Positions 1-8,054 of a DNA stretch of 64,000 nucleotides are shown piece after piece. Below the pieces are notes generated by a model. The model did not search any database and was not told the DNA's origin. It worked only from the letters and a program-made list of their open reading frames with translations. Position 1 is the first letter of the stretch. Every line of letters starts with the position of its first letter. The stretch is from Paenibacillus sp. SYP-B3998 (GTDB lineage Bacteria > Bacillota > Bacilli > Paenibacillales > NBRC-103111), in assembly GCF_010820665.1 (NCBI RefSeq), contig NZ_JAAIKC010000001.1, forward strand, positions 868,001 to 932,000. Reading direction: 5' to 3'. The position numbers and the translations under genes were made by a program.

Positions 1-224
1 CCTCCGCCTCCGCCGGAGCCCCGGGTACTTTGCTTCAAACCGCCTGGAACGACGAACTGAAAGGTGCCTAAGTAGTTATGTTTGGCGTCGGCTGCCTCTG
101 GTTGGTCAATGGCGATTCCGACAACGAAGCCGCGCTGATCTATTTCTACGCGATCCCAGCAGCCTGTTGTCAGGAATAGTAAAAGGCTAAGGTATATAGA
201 GATCACGATAGATTTAGGTAGCAT
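1..224 (-). CDS. Spore germination protein, Ger(x)C family lipoprotein (partial, C-terminus outside window)
   Basis: Only the N-terminal 74 or so residues are in the window. They show a hydrophobic signal segment ending in a lipobox (LTTGC) followed by the WDRVEI motif that typifies GerAC/GerKC lipoproteins. The Cys would be lipidated and the protein anchored on the inner spore membrane as the third subunit of a germinant receptor. The start ATG at 222-224 overlaps the end of the upstream permease gene by 11 bp, so the two are translationally coupled. The receptor's germinant cannot be told from this fragment. Confidence 0.9.
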   Translation of the reverse strand, partial: MLPKSIVISIYLSLLLFLTTGCWDRVEIDQRGFVVGIAIDQPEAADAKHNYLGTFQFVVPGGLKQSTRGSGGGG

Positions 225-1323
225 CGCTCTTCACCTTTCGAAGTTTAGCGATTAAATAAACGAGCCCGGGAGCGATGATGGCTATTACCATACCAAAATA
301 ACTAATGAACGTGCCTAATTTTGAGAAATCTGACATGTTTCTTGGCAGCATGCAGGTCATGTAGATCGCAGGGCTCAGAATAAGAACCCAAGTTTTGCGT
401 TTCACTTGGGTGAACATCGAGCGCAAGGCGCAAATAGAGCAGTCAAAGGCCATGATGGTTGTTGTGAACACGGTCATAATCCAAATCGTAAAGAAGATAG
501 ATTCAAATCGCTCGAAAAATTCCCCTGGAATTTGCATTTCTTTAGCCAGCTCCACTGCGGGAAAAGTTATTTCTTTTAAGGCAAATTGGGAGAACACACC
601 TACACAGATGATATAGATAGCAATGTAAAGAAATACTGGAATGGCCACGCCGATGATGGCTGCTTTTGGGGCATCCTTGGGCTTACTCATCAATGAGATA
701 TAAAACAAAATGATCTCAAATCCGAGAAAAGAGAAGGTGCTATCTTTCACGCCAATCGCTAAATCCCGCCAGTTCGTTATGAAAAAAGGTTTTAAATCTT
801 CGAAGCTGAAGATGCTTGTACTGAATATAAGCACCGTTAGTGTAATGCCAAAAATGAAAGGAAGAAACAAAATATTAAGGCGAATGAGTCCAACTCGGCT
901 GCCGGAAACCGCATAAACGACGACCATTAAAAAAGTCAGTGCGATTGCTTCAACGGGCGTGCGCTCAAACAAGTATTGTTTGGCAATATTCGCGATAGCT
1001 CTTGCTTCAAAAGCGCAAAAGGTTAAGAAGTAAATAGCAAGAGCAGTGGTCACCACATAGGCTACTGGCTTTGTGACGGCGGCGGCGGCATATGCGAAGA
1101 AGCCTTGTTTACTAAAATGAATGGCGATTTTTGCAAGATACCAAGCAATACCGATTGCTAGAAGTCCTGCCACTGTCATAGAAATCCAACCATCGGAAGA
1201 ATGAGTTGTTTGTGCGAGACTTCTTGGCAGGATGAGTACGCCGACTCCGATAATCATGGAGGCAATCGTGACAGCCATATCCATGAAGTTGACTTCTTTC
1301 TCTCCGTATTCGAAAAACTTCAT
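214..1323 (-). CDS. Spore germination permease, GerB family (GerAB/GerKB-like)
   Basis: A 369-residue integral membrane protein of the amino acid-polyamine-organocation type, with about ten hydrophobic segments beginning with the TIASMIIGVGVLILP helix near residue 20. GerB subunits are the germinant-binding part of the spore receptor. The length matches the family (about 360-370). It starts 4 bp after the GerA-type gene (stop TGA, then ATG), with GGTGA inside the upstream gene's end serving as ribosome binding site, and overlaps the following gerC. This is a compact tricistronic gerA-gerB-gerC operon. Confidence 0.93.
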   Translation of the reverse strand: MKFFEYGEKEVNFMDMAVTIASMIIGVGVLILPRSLAQTTHSSDGWISMTVAGLLAIGIAWYLAKIAIHFSKQGFFAYAAAAVTKPVAYVVTTALAIYFLTFCAFEARAIANIAKQYLFERTPVEAIALTFLMVVVYAVSGSRVGLIRLNILFLPFIFGITLTVLIFSTSIFSFEDLKPFFITNWRDLAIGVKDSTFSFLGFEIILFYISLMSKPKDAPKAAIIGVAIPVFLYIAIYIICVGVFSQFALKEITFPAVELAKEMQIPGEFFERFESIFFTIWIMTVFTTTIMAFDCSICALRSMFTQVKRKTWVLILSPAIYMTCMLPRNMSDFSKLGTFISYFGMVIAIIAPGLVYLIAKLRKVKSDAT

Positions 1324-1327
1324 CGAT

Positions 1328-2887
1328 TCACCGCTTCTCTTTATTTAATCGATCCTTATCTTGAGGCTGTAGCATTTGGGGTCTTCTCTTCATGAACATG
1401 ATCGGAGATCTTAGAACGAGATCTTTCCAGTCCTGAATGAAAACTGGCGCAAAAGGCGTTGAGTAAGGTACGCCGAAGCTTTTCAGATTAACGATATGGA
1501 TGTTAATCATAATATAGGCCAGGATGATGCCGTAAAGCCCAAAGAAAGCTGCTACTATCATAATTCCAAAGCGCATGACACGCAGAGAAATGGCAAATGA
1601 GTAGGAAGGCAAGGCGAAGGAAGAGATGGCTGTGACCGCAACGACGATAACCATAACTGGACTAACCATTCCTGCGGCAACAGCCGCTTCTCCAATAACC
1701 AAACCGCCAACGATACCGATGGTTTGACCAATCGGCTTCGGTAAGCGGAGTCCGGCTTCCCTTAAGAGCTCAAGTGTGAATTCCATGACAAAAGCTTCAA
1801 TGACGGCAGGGAATGGGACGCCTTCACGCGCACCGGCAATCGAGAATGCGAGCTTGGATGGGATCATACCGTGATGGAATTCCAGCAAAGCAATGTATAG
1901 TGCAGGTAAGAATGTAGCGATGAAAGAGGCTGCTAAGCGCAGCAAACGTGTCAGTGTTGTAATCAGCCAATGCTGATAATAATCTTCGGGTGACTGTAGA
2001 CTTGAAGCGAACGTAAGCGGCAAGATGAGCGCGAAGGGGTCGCCATCCACAAGAATGGCTACACGGCCCTGCAGAAGTGATCCTGACACTCTGTCAGGTC
2101 GTTCTGTATTGAGGATGAGCGGGAAAGGACTTAGGAAGCTATCTGCCAGCCATTGCTCTAAATAACCGGACCCTTCGATATCATCGATGTCTATAGTTTG
2201 GATTCTTCGCTTCACTTCTTCTACGAGCTTGGGATGGACGATGCCATCGAGGTATGTGACAACCACTTCTCTTTTGCTTCTTTTCCCAATGCCATAAGTG
2301 TCGAAAACAAGGCTTTTCGCTTTGATTCTTCTTCTCAGCATAGCGGTATTGGTGCGTAAATCTTCGGAGAATCCCGCTCGCGGGCCGCGTATTATTGATT
2401 CCGTTTGAGGCTCTTCAATTCCTCGTGTTTTCCAACCGCTGCTGGAGATAACGAGACATTTTGCGACATCATCAATGAAGAGAATTGTGCTCCCGGATAA
2501 AAGGGAGGAAATGACTTCATCTACTAGGTCTATATGCTCTAGTTGATACGTGGTAAGAACCTGTTGTTCAAGTATGGTCAGGAGTTCTTCGGGAGAAGAG
2601 ACTAAATAATCAAATGAATGAAGCATCGGTTTAAGCATTTGTTCATTAATAAGGGAAGTATCTACAAGCCCGTCAATACTTACGAGCGCGCAAGAATACT
2701 GATCGCCGATTGTAAATTTTCTTGTCATTAAATCACTGGGATCATGCAAAATATTTTTCATAGTGATCAAGTTTTCTTGCAATTGCATGTGTAAGGTTTG
2801 ATTGGTACTTGGATTCAATAACGGGTTATGTGTTTGAGCGGATGCCTTTTGTGCAAACGACTTTCTGCCGAATAACTGTTTAAACAT
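1328..2887 (-). CDS. Spore germination protein, GerA family (GerAA/GerKA-like)
   Basis: First gene of the germinant receptor operon, 519 residues. It has a long hydrophilic N-terminal part (to about residue 290) with the family signatures ATCLV-like region, RGPRAGFSEDLRTN and the D-G-I-V-x-P-K-L segment, then a membrane part with several helices (from LTRLLRLAASF). The family is usually 480-540 residues. I chose ATG at 2885-2887 because GTGAGG lies 6-9 bp upstream; a GTG further upstream would place the start inside that ribosome binding site. Germinant specificity cannot be read. I found no convincing sigma-G promoter in the 120 bp upstream. Confidence 0.93.
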   Translation of the reverse strand: MFKQLFGRKSFAQKASAQTHNPLLNPSTNQTLHMQLQENLITMKNILHDPSDLMTRKFTIGDQYSCALVSIDGLVDTSLINEQMLKPMLHSFDYLVSSPEELLTILEQQVLTTYQLEHIDLVDEVISSLLSGSTILFIDDVAKCLVISSSGWKTRGIEEPQTESIIRGPRAGFSEDLRTNTAMLRRRIKAKSLVFDTYGIGKRSKREVVVTYLDGIVHPKLVEEVKRRIQTIDIDDIEGSGYLEQWLADSFLSPFPLILNTERPDRVSGSLLQGRVAILVDGDPFALILPLTFASSLQSPEDYYQHWLITTLTRLLRLAASFIATFLPALYIALLEFHHGMIPSKLAFSIAGAREGVPFPAVIEAFVMEFTLELLREAGLRLPKPIGQTIGIVGGLVIGEAAVAAGMVSPVMVIVVAVTAISSFALPSYSFAISLRVMRFGIMIVAAFFGLYGIILAYIMINIHIVNLKSFGVPYSTPFAPVFIQDWKDLVLRSPIMFMKRRPQMLQPQDKDRLNKEKR

Positions 2888-3084
2888 GATGAAGTTCCTC
2901 ACTTTCAGCGAGTGCTCTTATCAATATTCTCTTCTTTGGATGGAATTAAACGGATATGGCATTTGTCATCTCGAAGTAGTGATAAGCGTGTAATGAAGAA
3001 GTGAGTGAAGGAAGGTAAATGGCCTAAAATGAAAGTTAATTTAACTTTTATTCAGAAAGGGGCTGAACCCGTTATCGACGGTCA

Positions 3085-3116
3085 TGAAAGTAAACCAATT
3101 AACGTTTGCTACGTCT
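3085..3116 (+). promoter_or_regulatory. Distal ECF-type promoter candidate
   Basis: TGAAAGTAAAC at 3085-3095 and CGTCTAA from 3112, with 16 bp between the AAC and CGTC cores. This matches the general AAC-N16/17-CGT architecture of Bacillus SigW/SigM promoters. It lies about 190 bp before the sigma factor start codon. Confidence 0.45.
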
Positions 3117-3252
3117 AATATACATAAAAGCGCAACATAAAGCTGACTCCAGCGTATTTATGTATGATTATTATACAGAAGATGTATATTTCTGCTCGAA
3201 TATTTGCTATTGTTTTAAATGCAAGTCGTTATTATTTTTTTATTATAAACAC

Positions 3253-3280
3253 TGCAACCTTATCAGAAGCATCTGCGTCT
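3253..3280 (+). promoter_or_regulatory. Proximal ECF-type promoter candidate (autoregulatory)
   Basis: TGCAAC at 3253-3258 and CGTC at 3276-3279, 17 bp between AAC and CGTC, close to the SigM-type consensus. It ends about 28 bp before the GTG start of the ECF sigma gene, where an autoregulatory promoter would be expected. Confidence 0.5.
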
Positions 3281-3307
3281 GTAAGATTGCAAGAGGGAGG
3301 GATCCCA

Positions 3308-3856
3308 GTGGTAGCACCCGAACTGGTAAGAAGCGCTCAAGCCGGTGACCGTGATGCTCTCATTACCCTATTGCGAGAAATTGAATCTCATGTCTATCGA
3401 ACCGCTTACTATATTTTGAATAATGAACAGGATGCCCTTGATGCTTCGCAGGAGGCGCTGGTCCGTATTTATACCAAAATTAATTCTTATGAGGAAAAAG
3501 CGTTGTTCAAGACGTGGGTGCAGCGGATTGTAACGAATATCTGCATCGATAAATTTCGCAAGGCGAAACCGACGGTTTCTATTGATGAGCATGAAATGAC
3601 ATTTACAGCAGAGCATAATGTAGAACATGAAATTATGACGGGTTATCTGGCCAAAGATATCCGCGAAGCGATCGATAAGCTCCCTGATCACCACCGATCT
3701 GTTGTTGTTCTTCGGTATTTGCAGGACTTCTCGTATCATGAAATTGCAGAATCGTTAAATTTACCGCTAAATACGGTCAAGTCTTACTTATTTCGGGCTA
3801 GACAGCAATTGCAGTCGTTGCTCCAAGAATATCAGAAAGGAGGTGTTCGGGGATGA
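3308..3856 (+). CDS. ECF-type RNA polymerase sigma factor
   Basis: 182 residues with both ECF domains: sigma region 2 (about residues 25-85, containing DALDASQEALVRIY and FKTWVQRIVTNICIDKFR) and region 4 (about 125-170, KLPDHHRSVVVLRYLQDFSYHEIAESLNLPLN, a helix-turn-helix). I chose GTG at 3308 because AAGAGGGAGG ends 7 bp upstream and the protein then begins where the family does; a longer frame from 3164 would add 48 unrelated residues. The stop overlaps the anti-sigma gene by 4 bp (ATGA). Likely a SigW/SigM-like envelope-stress factor, but the signal is unknown. Confidence 0.93.
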   Translation: MVAPELVRSAQAGDRDALITLLREIESHVYRTAYYILNNEQDALDASQEALVRIYTKINSYEEKALFKTWVQRIVTNICIDKFRKAKPTVSIDEHEMTFTAEHNVEHEIMTGYLAKDIREAIDKLPDHHRSVVVLRYLQDFSYHEIAESLNLPLNTVKSYLFRARQQLQSLLQEYQKGGVRG

Positions 3857-5049
3857 ATTGTCAAGAGGTGATGGAGCTTATGCAGAGGCAGCTGGATGGA
3901 GATTTAGATGCACAGGAAGAAGAAGAGCTTCACGTTCACCTGATGGATTGTTTAGACTGCGCGGAAATGTTTGAACGATTGCAAAGGTTATCGGATGAAT
4001 TGAACCAATTACCAAAGGTCGTTCCTCCATACAGTTTGGTCGATGCTATACTGCCGCAACTTGGTGAAATGGATAGGCTTGCCGCGGCATCCATTACCGA
4101 ACCGACGGCTGCTTTCAGCATGACTACCGAGACTCCAACACGAAGCCAGCCTCCCCAACTTCCTTGGACACGCCGATTCGGATCGCAGTTTTCTTGGAAA
4201 CTCGCTAGCGGCGTCGTAGCCGCGGGCCTCATTATTGGATTTTTTGCCTTCAATATGAAACAGCCGATGCTGGATCAAGCTGATGGTTTATTGCAACCAA
4301 GTACGCAATCGGAATCTACTAGTATGGCGCAAAGTGCACCGGTATCTGGCTTAACGACCGGAGCAGAAGAGAAAAAACCGACCATAAAAGATACCGAAAC
4401 CCAACCTTCTTCGCCAGTTTCAGATGGCAAGCAGGAGAAGGTAGAGCCTTCAGCTGTTAGCGCTCCTGTGGCTACCACCGACGCTAAGCTTGAAAAGCCT
4501 CAGGCGATAGACCAAACGGCAGCTTCGACAAATAAACCGAAAGATGCAATATCGTCGAAGATGGCACCCTCGACCTCAGAGCCTGAACGGTTGAAGGATC
4601 CCAGGTCATTTGGGACAGAAGTGAATGTGCCAGAATTGAAGCCTTCGGATTCGGAGATCTCAAATAAGGCGACAGAAGTGCCCAAAGAGGCGATTTCAGC
4701 CAAAACCGCGGAGCCTTCATCTTCACCAACGCCGTTATTGAAGAAGGCGGATCCTCAAGAAGGTTCGGATAAGGCTGATATGTATTCGTTGATGGTGGGG
4801 CCGACAGATCCTATACTGAAGTCGGTATCAGGTACGTTCGAGGCAGTTGTTGAAGAACAGCATGTAGTTATTAGGGACAGCTCCTCACAAGAAATCGTGT
4901 TTGCTTCCAAACAAATCTGGCAGCAATCCGATGAAATTAATTTAGTTGAATGGTCTAAGGATGATAAGCTGTCCTATCAAGTTCTGAGTGGTGATTCTTC
5001 TAAAACCTTCGTTGTAGATATGAAGACGAAAAAAGAAATAGTTCCTTAG
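3853..5049 (+). CDS. Transmembrane anti-sigma factor with N-terminal zinc-finger (ZAS) domain
   Basis: 398 residues. The N-terminal ZAS/zf-HC2 domain contains H29-x3-C33-x2-C36, the zinc-binding anti-sigma motif. One membrane segment follows at about 116-134. Residues 140-310 are a Ser/Thr/Pro/Lys-rich low-complexity linker, and the last 85 residues form a compact domain with beta-strand character that I do not recognise. Overlap of 4 bp with the ECF sigma gene supports a cognate pair: cytoplasmic domain holds the sigma factor, extracellular part senses envelope state. How the signal releases the sigma factor is inference. Confidence 0.88.
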   Translation: MNCQEVMELMQRQLDGDLDAQEEEELHVHLMDCLDCAEMFERLQRLSDELNQLPKVVPPYSLVDAILPQLGEMDRLAAASITEPTAAFSMTTETPTRSQPPQLPWTRRFGSQFSWKLASGVVAAGLIIGFFAFNMKQPMLDQADGLLQPSTQSESTSMAQSAPVSGLTTGAEEKKPTIKDTETQPSSPVSDGKQEKVEPSAVSAPVATTDAKLEKPQAIDQTAASTNKPKDAISSKMAPSTSEPERLKDPRSFGTEVNVPELKPSDSEISNKATEVPKEAISAKTAEPSSSPTPLLKKADPQEGSDKADMYSLMVGPTDPILKSVSGTFEAVVEEQHVVIRDSSSQEIVFASKQIWQQSDEINLVEWSKDDKLSYQVLSGDSSKTFVVDMKTKKEIVP

Positions 5050-5311
5050 AATTATTTGCTAAATGGATGCACTAAATGGCTAAATCTGCGTATGCTATAT
5101 CAAAAGCACGGATTATTCGTTGGTGGTTCGTTCACTCGGTTAAAGGTTTCTAGAGCCTTTATACCGGTGTTTAAATAGATGCTGCTTCCGGGAGGTGGAT
5201 CTTCCGGAACCTATTCGTCTAATTGCTCTACAAAGGGATTGTGTTAACGTCTTCGGACTTTGACGCAATCCCTTTGTTGTTGGTAAGATGGTAGTGAGGA
5301 GTGTGCGAGAC
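5050..5311. other. Intergenic region with a strong hairpin before holA
   Basis: No gene is visible. The main feature is an inverted repeat at 5231-5276 (CAAAGGGATTG and its complement, extended by a GU-rich inner stem around a TTCGGA loop). The trailing sequence is only moderately T-rich, so it may be the terminator of the sigma operon or a leader structure. Confidence 0.5.
5231..5276 (+). terminator. Stem-loop, probable terminator of the sigma/anti-sigma operon
   Basis: Eleven perfectly paired bases (CAAAGGGATTG/CAATCCCTTTG) extended inward by several pairs to a TTCGGA loop, followed by TTGTTGTTGG. It sits 40 bp before the holA start. Confidence 0.5.
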
Positions 5312-6331
5312 ATGGATGTAAAAAAAGCTTTGAGAGATATTCAAGCAGGACGGCCGGCACCTGTTTATTTATGCTATGGTCCTGAGAAATATAAAATGAG
5401 AGAGTTTATCCAAGTGTTATCGGAATCCTTGATTGAGCCAGAGCATAGAGAATTTGCTGTAAGCAAATTTGACTTGAGCGAAATTAGCCTCTCGGCGGTT
5501 TTGGAAGATGCGGAGACGCTTCCATTCATGGTACCGCAAAAGCTTATTATTGCAACGAATGCTCTTTTTTTTACGGGAGCCAAAGAAAGCACCAAGGTAG
5601 AGCACCATTTGGACCGCTTAATCGATTACTTAAAATCCCCGGCCGAGCATACCATTATCGTGTTCACTGTAGATGCGGATAAGCTGGATGAACGGAAGAA
5701 GGTCGTTAAATCACTTAAAGAACGTGAAGCTGCTGTACCCTTCCTGACGCTTAACGCTGAAGAACTACAACAATGGGTGGCTCAGCGGGCTCAGAAATCG
5801 GGGTTTTCCTTCACAGAGGGAGCGGCGGATCAGCTCATTCTGTATACAGGCGGTAATTTACAATCACTTTCAGCGGAAATTGAGAAGATTTCTTTGTATG
5901 TGGGGGATGGGGGGACAGCCTCGCCTGACACGATTGATCAGTTGGTGTCCCGGAGTACGGAACAGAACGTGTTCATCTTAATTGAAGATATCGTAAATCT
6001 GAGGCTAGAGCGTGCCTTCGTTATTCTCGAGGAGCTCTTGAAGCAGCGAGAAGAGCCTATCAAGATTGCGGCGCTGATCGCCAGGCAGTTCCGGATTATG
6101 CTTCAGGTGAAGGAACTAAGCAAGATGGGGTATTCGCAGCAGCAAATGGCTTCCCAAATCGGTCTTCATCCTTTTGCGGTGAAAGTGGCTGAAGGCCAGT
6201 CGCGAAAGTACGAATCGGACAAGCTTTGCGCGATTATGTCTCAGCTGGCTGATCTTGATTTCCAGATGAAAAGCGGGAAAATCGATAAAGTGTTAGGTTT
6301 GGAAATGTTTCTACTCAGGCTTGCTGCCTGA
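5312..6331 (+). CDS. holA: DNA polymerase III subunit delta
   Basis: 339 residues, the clamp-loader delta subunit that opens the beta sliding clamp. Recognised from the N-terminal GRPAPVYLCYGPEKYKMREFI region and the typical three-domain length. ATG at 5312 is preferred over an in-frame ATG at 5288 because GTGAGGAG lies 10 bp before it. The gene stands before rpsT, as in B. subtilis (yqeN-rpsT), but the S20 gene is convergent. The last codons and stop are inside a perfect hairpin (6311-6335). Confidence 0.95.
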   Translation: MDVKKALRDIQAGRPAPVYLCYGPEKYKMREFIQVLSESLIEPEHREFAVSKFDLSEISLSAVLEDAETLPFMVPQKLIIATNALFFTGAKESTKVEHHLDRLIDYLKSPAEHTIIVFTVDADKLDERKKVVKSLKEREAAVPFLTLNAEELQQWVAQRAQKSGFSFTEGAADQLILYTGGNLQSLSAEIEKISLYVGDGGTASPDTIDQLVSRSTEQNVFILIEDIVNLRLERAFVILEELLKQREEPIKIAALIARQFRIMLQVKELSKMGYSQQQMASQIGLHPFAVKVAEGQSRKYESDKLCAIMSQLADLDFQMKSGKIDKVLGLEMFLLRLAA

Positions 6332-6335
6332 GTAG
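6311..6335 (+). other. Perfect hairpin spanning the holA stop codon
   Basis: CTACTCAGGC, loop TTGCT, GCCTGAGTAG: ten perfect pairs. The holA stop codon (TGA, 6329-6331) is in the right arm. No T-run follows directly, so it is not a classic terminator by itself. Confidence 0.7.
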
Positions 6336-6355
6336 AAAACAAACCTGAAGAAAAA

Positions 6356-6400
6356 AACGAAAAAAGTCCATTTCTCTTTGTGGGAGAATTGGACTTTTGC
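6356..6400. terminator. Bidirectional terminator between holA and rpsT
   Basis: AAAAGTCCA-TTCTC stem with its complement GGAGAA-TTGGACTTTT, flanked by an A-run on one side and T-run on the other. It can serve holA (plus) and rpsT (minus). Confidence 0.85.
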
Positions 6401-6415
6401 TTGTATGTTCTTGGG

Positions 6416-6685
6416 TTACGCTTGAGCCGTAAGAGCGTTTAGCTTTTTAGCCAGACGGGACTTCTTGCGGTTAGCGGCATTTTTATGGATTAAACCTTTA
6501 GAAGCTGCTTTGTCTAATTTCTTAGAAGCATTAATCAGAGCATCTTTGGCAGATTCTACATTATTGCTAGCTGCAGTTTCGAAAGCTTTCACAGCAGTGC
6601 GCAATGCGGACTTTTGGGAAGCGTTACGAAGACGGCGCTTTTCGCTAACTTTTACTCGTTTAATAGCGGATTTGATGTTTGGCAT
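6416..6685 (-). CDS. rpsT: 30S ribosomal protein S20
   Basis: 89 residues beginning [18 protein letters not shown], the conserved S20 N-terminus, and rich in Lys/Arg/Ala helices throughout. S20 binds 16S rRNA early in 30S assembly. Start at 6685 follows GGAGGTG at 8-9 bp; a GTG three codons earlier overlaps that site and is rejected. It is transcribed alone on the minus strand from a sigma-A promoter in the 200 bp separating it from gpr. Confidence 0.98.
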   Translation of the reverse strand: MPNIKSAIKRVKVSEKRRLRNASQKSALRTAVKAFETAASNNVESAKDALINASKKLDKAASKGLIHKNAANRKKSRLAKKLNALTAQA

Positions 6686-6753
6686 GAAATTCACCTCCTA
6701 CTTCATAAAACACGTTCAACTTTACATTTGCATGTTTGCTGACAACTTTATGT

Positions 6754-6782
6754 ATTTTATCATGCAAACATTGAAAATGCAA
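6754..6782 (-). promoter_or_regulatory. Sigma-A promoter of rpsT
   Basis: Reading the minus strand: TTGCAT (6777-6782), 17-bp spacer, TAAAAT (6754-6759), about 70 bp before the S20 start. Confidence 0.65.
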
Positions 6783-6817
6783 TACCTATCAGTAGGTTCT
6801 CTTCTGGTTTCTATTTT

Positions 6818-6847
6818 GCATAAGGGATCAGGGTTCGTTGCACAATA
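6818..6847 (+). promoter_or_regulatory. Sigma-G-type promoter of gpr
   Basis: GCATA (6818-6822), exactly 18 bp, then CACAATA (6841-6847). The forespore sigma-G consensus is gHATR-N17/18-CATnnTA; the match has one -10 deviation. B. subtilis gpr is a forespore gene, so the position fits. Confidence 0.65.
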
Positions 6848-6882
6848 AACGATGCAGTGCTACCTGAGAAAGGGGAACAACG

Positions 6883-7881
6883 ATGGATTTAGGCTCATTT
6901 TCTACACATACCGATCTGGCCTTAGATGCAAGAGACATAGCGCAAGCCGCCAATCAGGGGCAGCCCTTACCGGGTATTGAAACCGATTCGAAACGAGAGA
7001 ACGGGATTCGGGTTACGAAGATCAATGTGCTCAATGAAGAAGGCTCCAGATCGCTTGGCAAGCTTCCTGGTCATTACATAACGATTGAGGTGCCTGCTCT
7101 TCGGCAAAAAGATAGTCCATTGCAGGATCGCGTCGCTACGAAGCTAGCTCAAGAGTTTGAACAGTTCTTACGAGATATTGGCATTCCTAGAAATGCGAAG
7201 GCACTTATTATTGGACTAGGTAATTCCAATGTGACGCCCGATGCACTCGGTCCGCTAGTTGTGCAAAATATCATGGTGACACGTCATTATTTCGAATTAA
7301 TGCCTGAAGAAGTGGGGCCAGGTTATCGTGCTGTCAGTGCTGTTGCACCAGGAGTACTAGGTACTACGGGGATCGAAAGCAGTGATATTGTTCAGGGAAT
7401 CGTCGAGAAATCAAAGCCTGATTTCATCATTGCGATCGATGCGCTTGCTTCTAGGTCTCTTGAGCGTGTAAACACGACGATACAAATTGCCGATACCGGC
7501 ATACATCCCGGTTCAGGCATTGGCAATAAGCGCAAAGGACTGACGAAGGAGGCTCTTGGTGTTCCTGTAGTCGCTATAGGTGTACCGACGGTTGTATACG
7601 CCTCAACAATCGTTAATAATGCTTTTGATTTGATGCACAAGCATTTCGGTGAGCAGACGAACAACACAGGGCAAATCTTAGGGCTTTTGGACAATATGCA
7701 TGAGGAAGAGCGACTTCAGCTTGTGAAAGAAGTGCTTAATCCAGTCGGACATGACCTGCTTGTGACGCCGAAGGAAATTGATCAATTTATCGAGGATATC
7801 GCGAATATTATCGCTAGCGGTTTAAATGCGGCCCTGCATGATGCTGTTAGCGCCGATAATGTAGCGGCATATACCCATTAA
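6883..7881 (+). CDS. gpr: Germination protease GPR (spore endopeptidase)
   Basis: 332 residues. GPR degrades small acid-soluble spore proteins when spores germinate; it is made as a zymogen in the forespore and matures by removing an N-terminal propeptide, here probably within the first 15 or so residues. Family landmarks: GLGNSNVTPDALGP, APGVLGTTGIES, DALASRSLERVNTTIQ and GVPVVAIGVPTVV. Slightly shorter than the Bacillus enzyme (about 370). AAAGGGG precedes the ATG. A sigma-G-type promoter lies upstream and a terminator directly downstream, so it is monocistronic here and no longer next to spoIIP. Confidence 0.96.
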   Translation: MDLGSFSTHTDLALDARDIAQAANQGQPLPGIETDSKRENGIRVTKINVLNEEGSRSLGKLPGHYITIEVPALRQKDSPLQDRVATKLAQEFEQFLRDIGIPRNAKALIIGLGNSNVTPDALGPLVVQNIMVTRHYFELMPEEVGPGYRAVSAVAPGVLGTTGIESSDIVQGIVEKSKPDFIIAIDALASRSLERVNTTIQIADTGIHPGSGIGNKRKGLTKEALGVPVVAIGVPTVVYASTIVNNAFDLMHKHFGEQTNNTGQILGLLDNMHEEERLQLVKEVLNPVGHDLLVTPKEIDQFIEDIANIIASGLNAALHDAVSADNVAAYTH

Positions 7882-7884
7882 ATA

Positions 7885-7926
7885 AAAAGCTGTTTCTACA
7901 GATTTAAGTAGAAGCAGCTTTTTTTC
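7885..7926 (+). terminator. Rho-independent terminator of gpr
   Basis: AAAAGCTG-TTCTAC stem, AGATTTAA loop, GTAGAA-CAGCTTTTTTT with T-run. It insulates the following accessory cassette from gpr. Confidence 0.92.
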
Positions 7927-7943
7927 ATCACGCAGTCTAATTC

Positions 7944-7972
7944 TTGAACAAACCAAGCAAAAAATGGATATT
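7944..7972 (+). promoter_or_regulatory. Candidate sigma-A promoter of the TIR-like cassette
   Basis: TTGAAC (7944-7949), 17-bp spacer, GATATT (7967-7972); each hexamer matches consensus at four of six positions. It is the only promoter-like spacing seen between the gpr terminator and the cassette. Confidence 0.4.
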
Positions 7973-7986
7973 TTTAGGTGGGAATG

Positions 7987-8015
7987 AAGGAGGCGAGAAG
8001 CTCATGTCGAAGTAA
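7987..8015 (+). promoter_or_regulatory. Strong Shine-Dalgarno followed by a three-codon ORF (leader mini-ORF)
   Basis: AAGGAGG at 7987-7993, then ATG TCG AAG TAA at 8004-8015. This encodes only Met-Ser-Lys. The site lies in the presumed leader, 40 bp before the GTG start of the TIR-like gene. It could be a regulatory mini-ORF or the stub of a lost gene. Confidence 0.4.
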
Positions 8016-8054
8016 GTTGACAATGATTACCTATAGAAGCTAGGAAGTGATCCT

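Larger units (their letters stand above)
2888..3307. other. Intergenic region between divergent ger operon and sigma factor gene
   Basis: About 420 bp without a supported gene. It carries a perfect 17-bp palindrome at 3032-3048 (AAAGTTAA, one centre base, TTAACTTT) and two ECF-type promoter candidates listed separately. Open frames running through it lack ribosome binding sites and family resemblance. Confidence 0.6.

Noticed and set aside
3106-3348. 80-codon open frame upstream of the ECF sigma gene
   Set aside because: No ribosome binding site, composition unlike a protein, and it overlaps the sigma factor start in another frame.
6465-6848. 127-codon open frame opposite rpsT
   Set aside because: It is antisense to the S20 gene and has no ribosome binding site; S20 on the minus strand is unmistakable.
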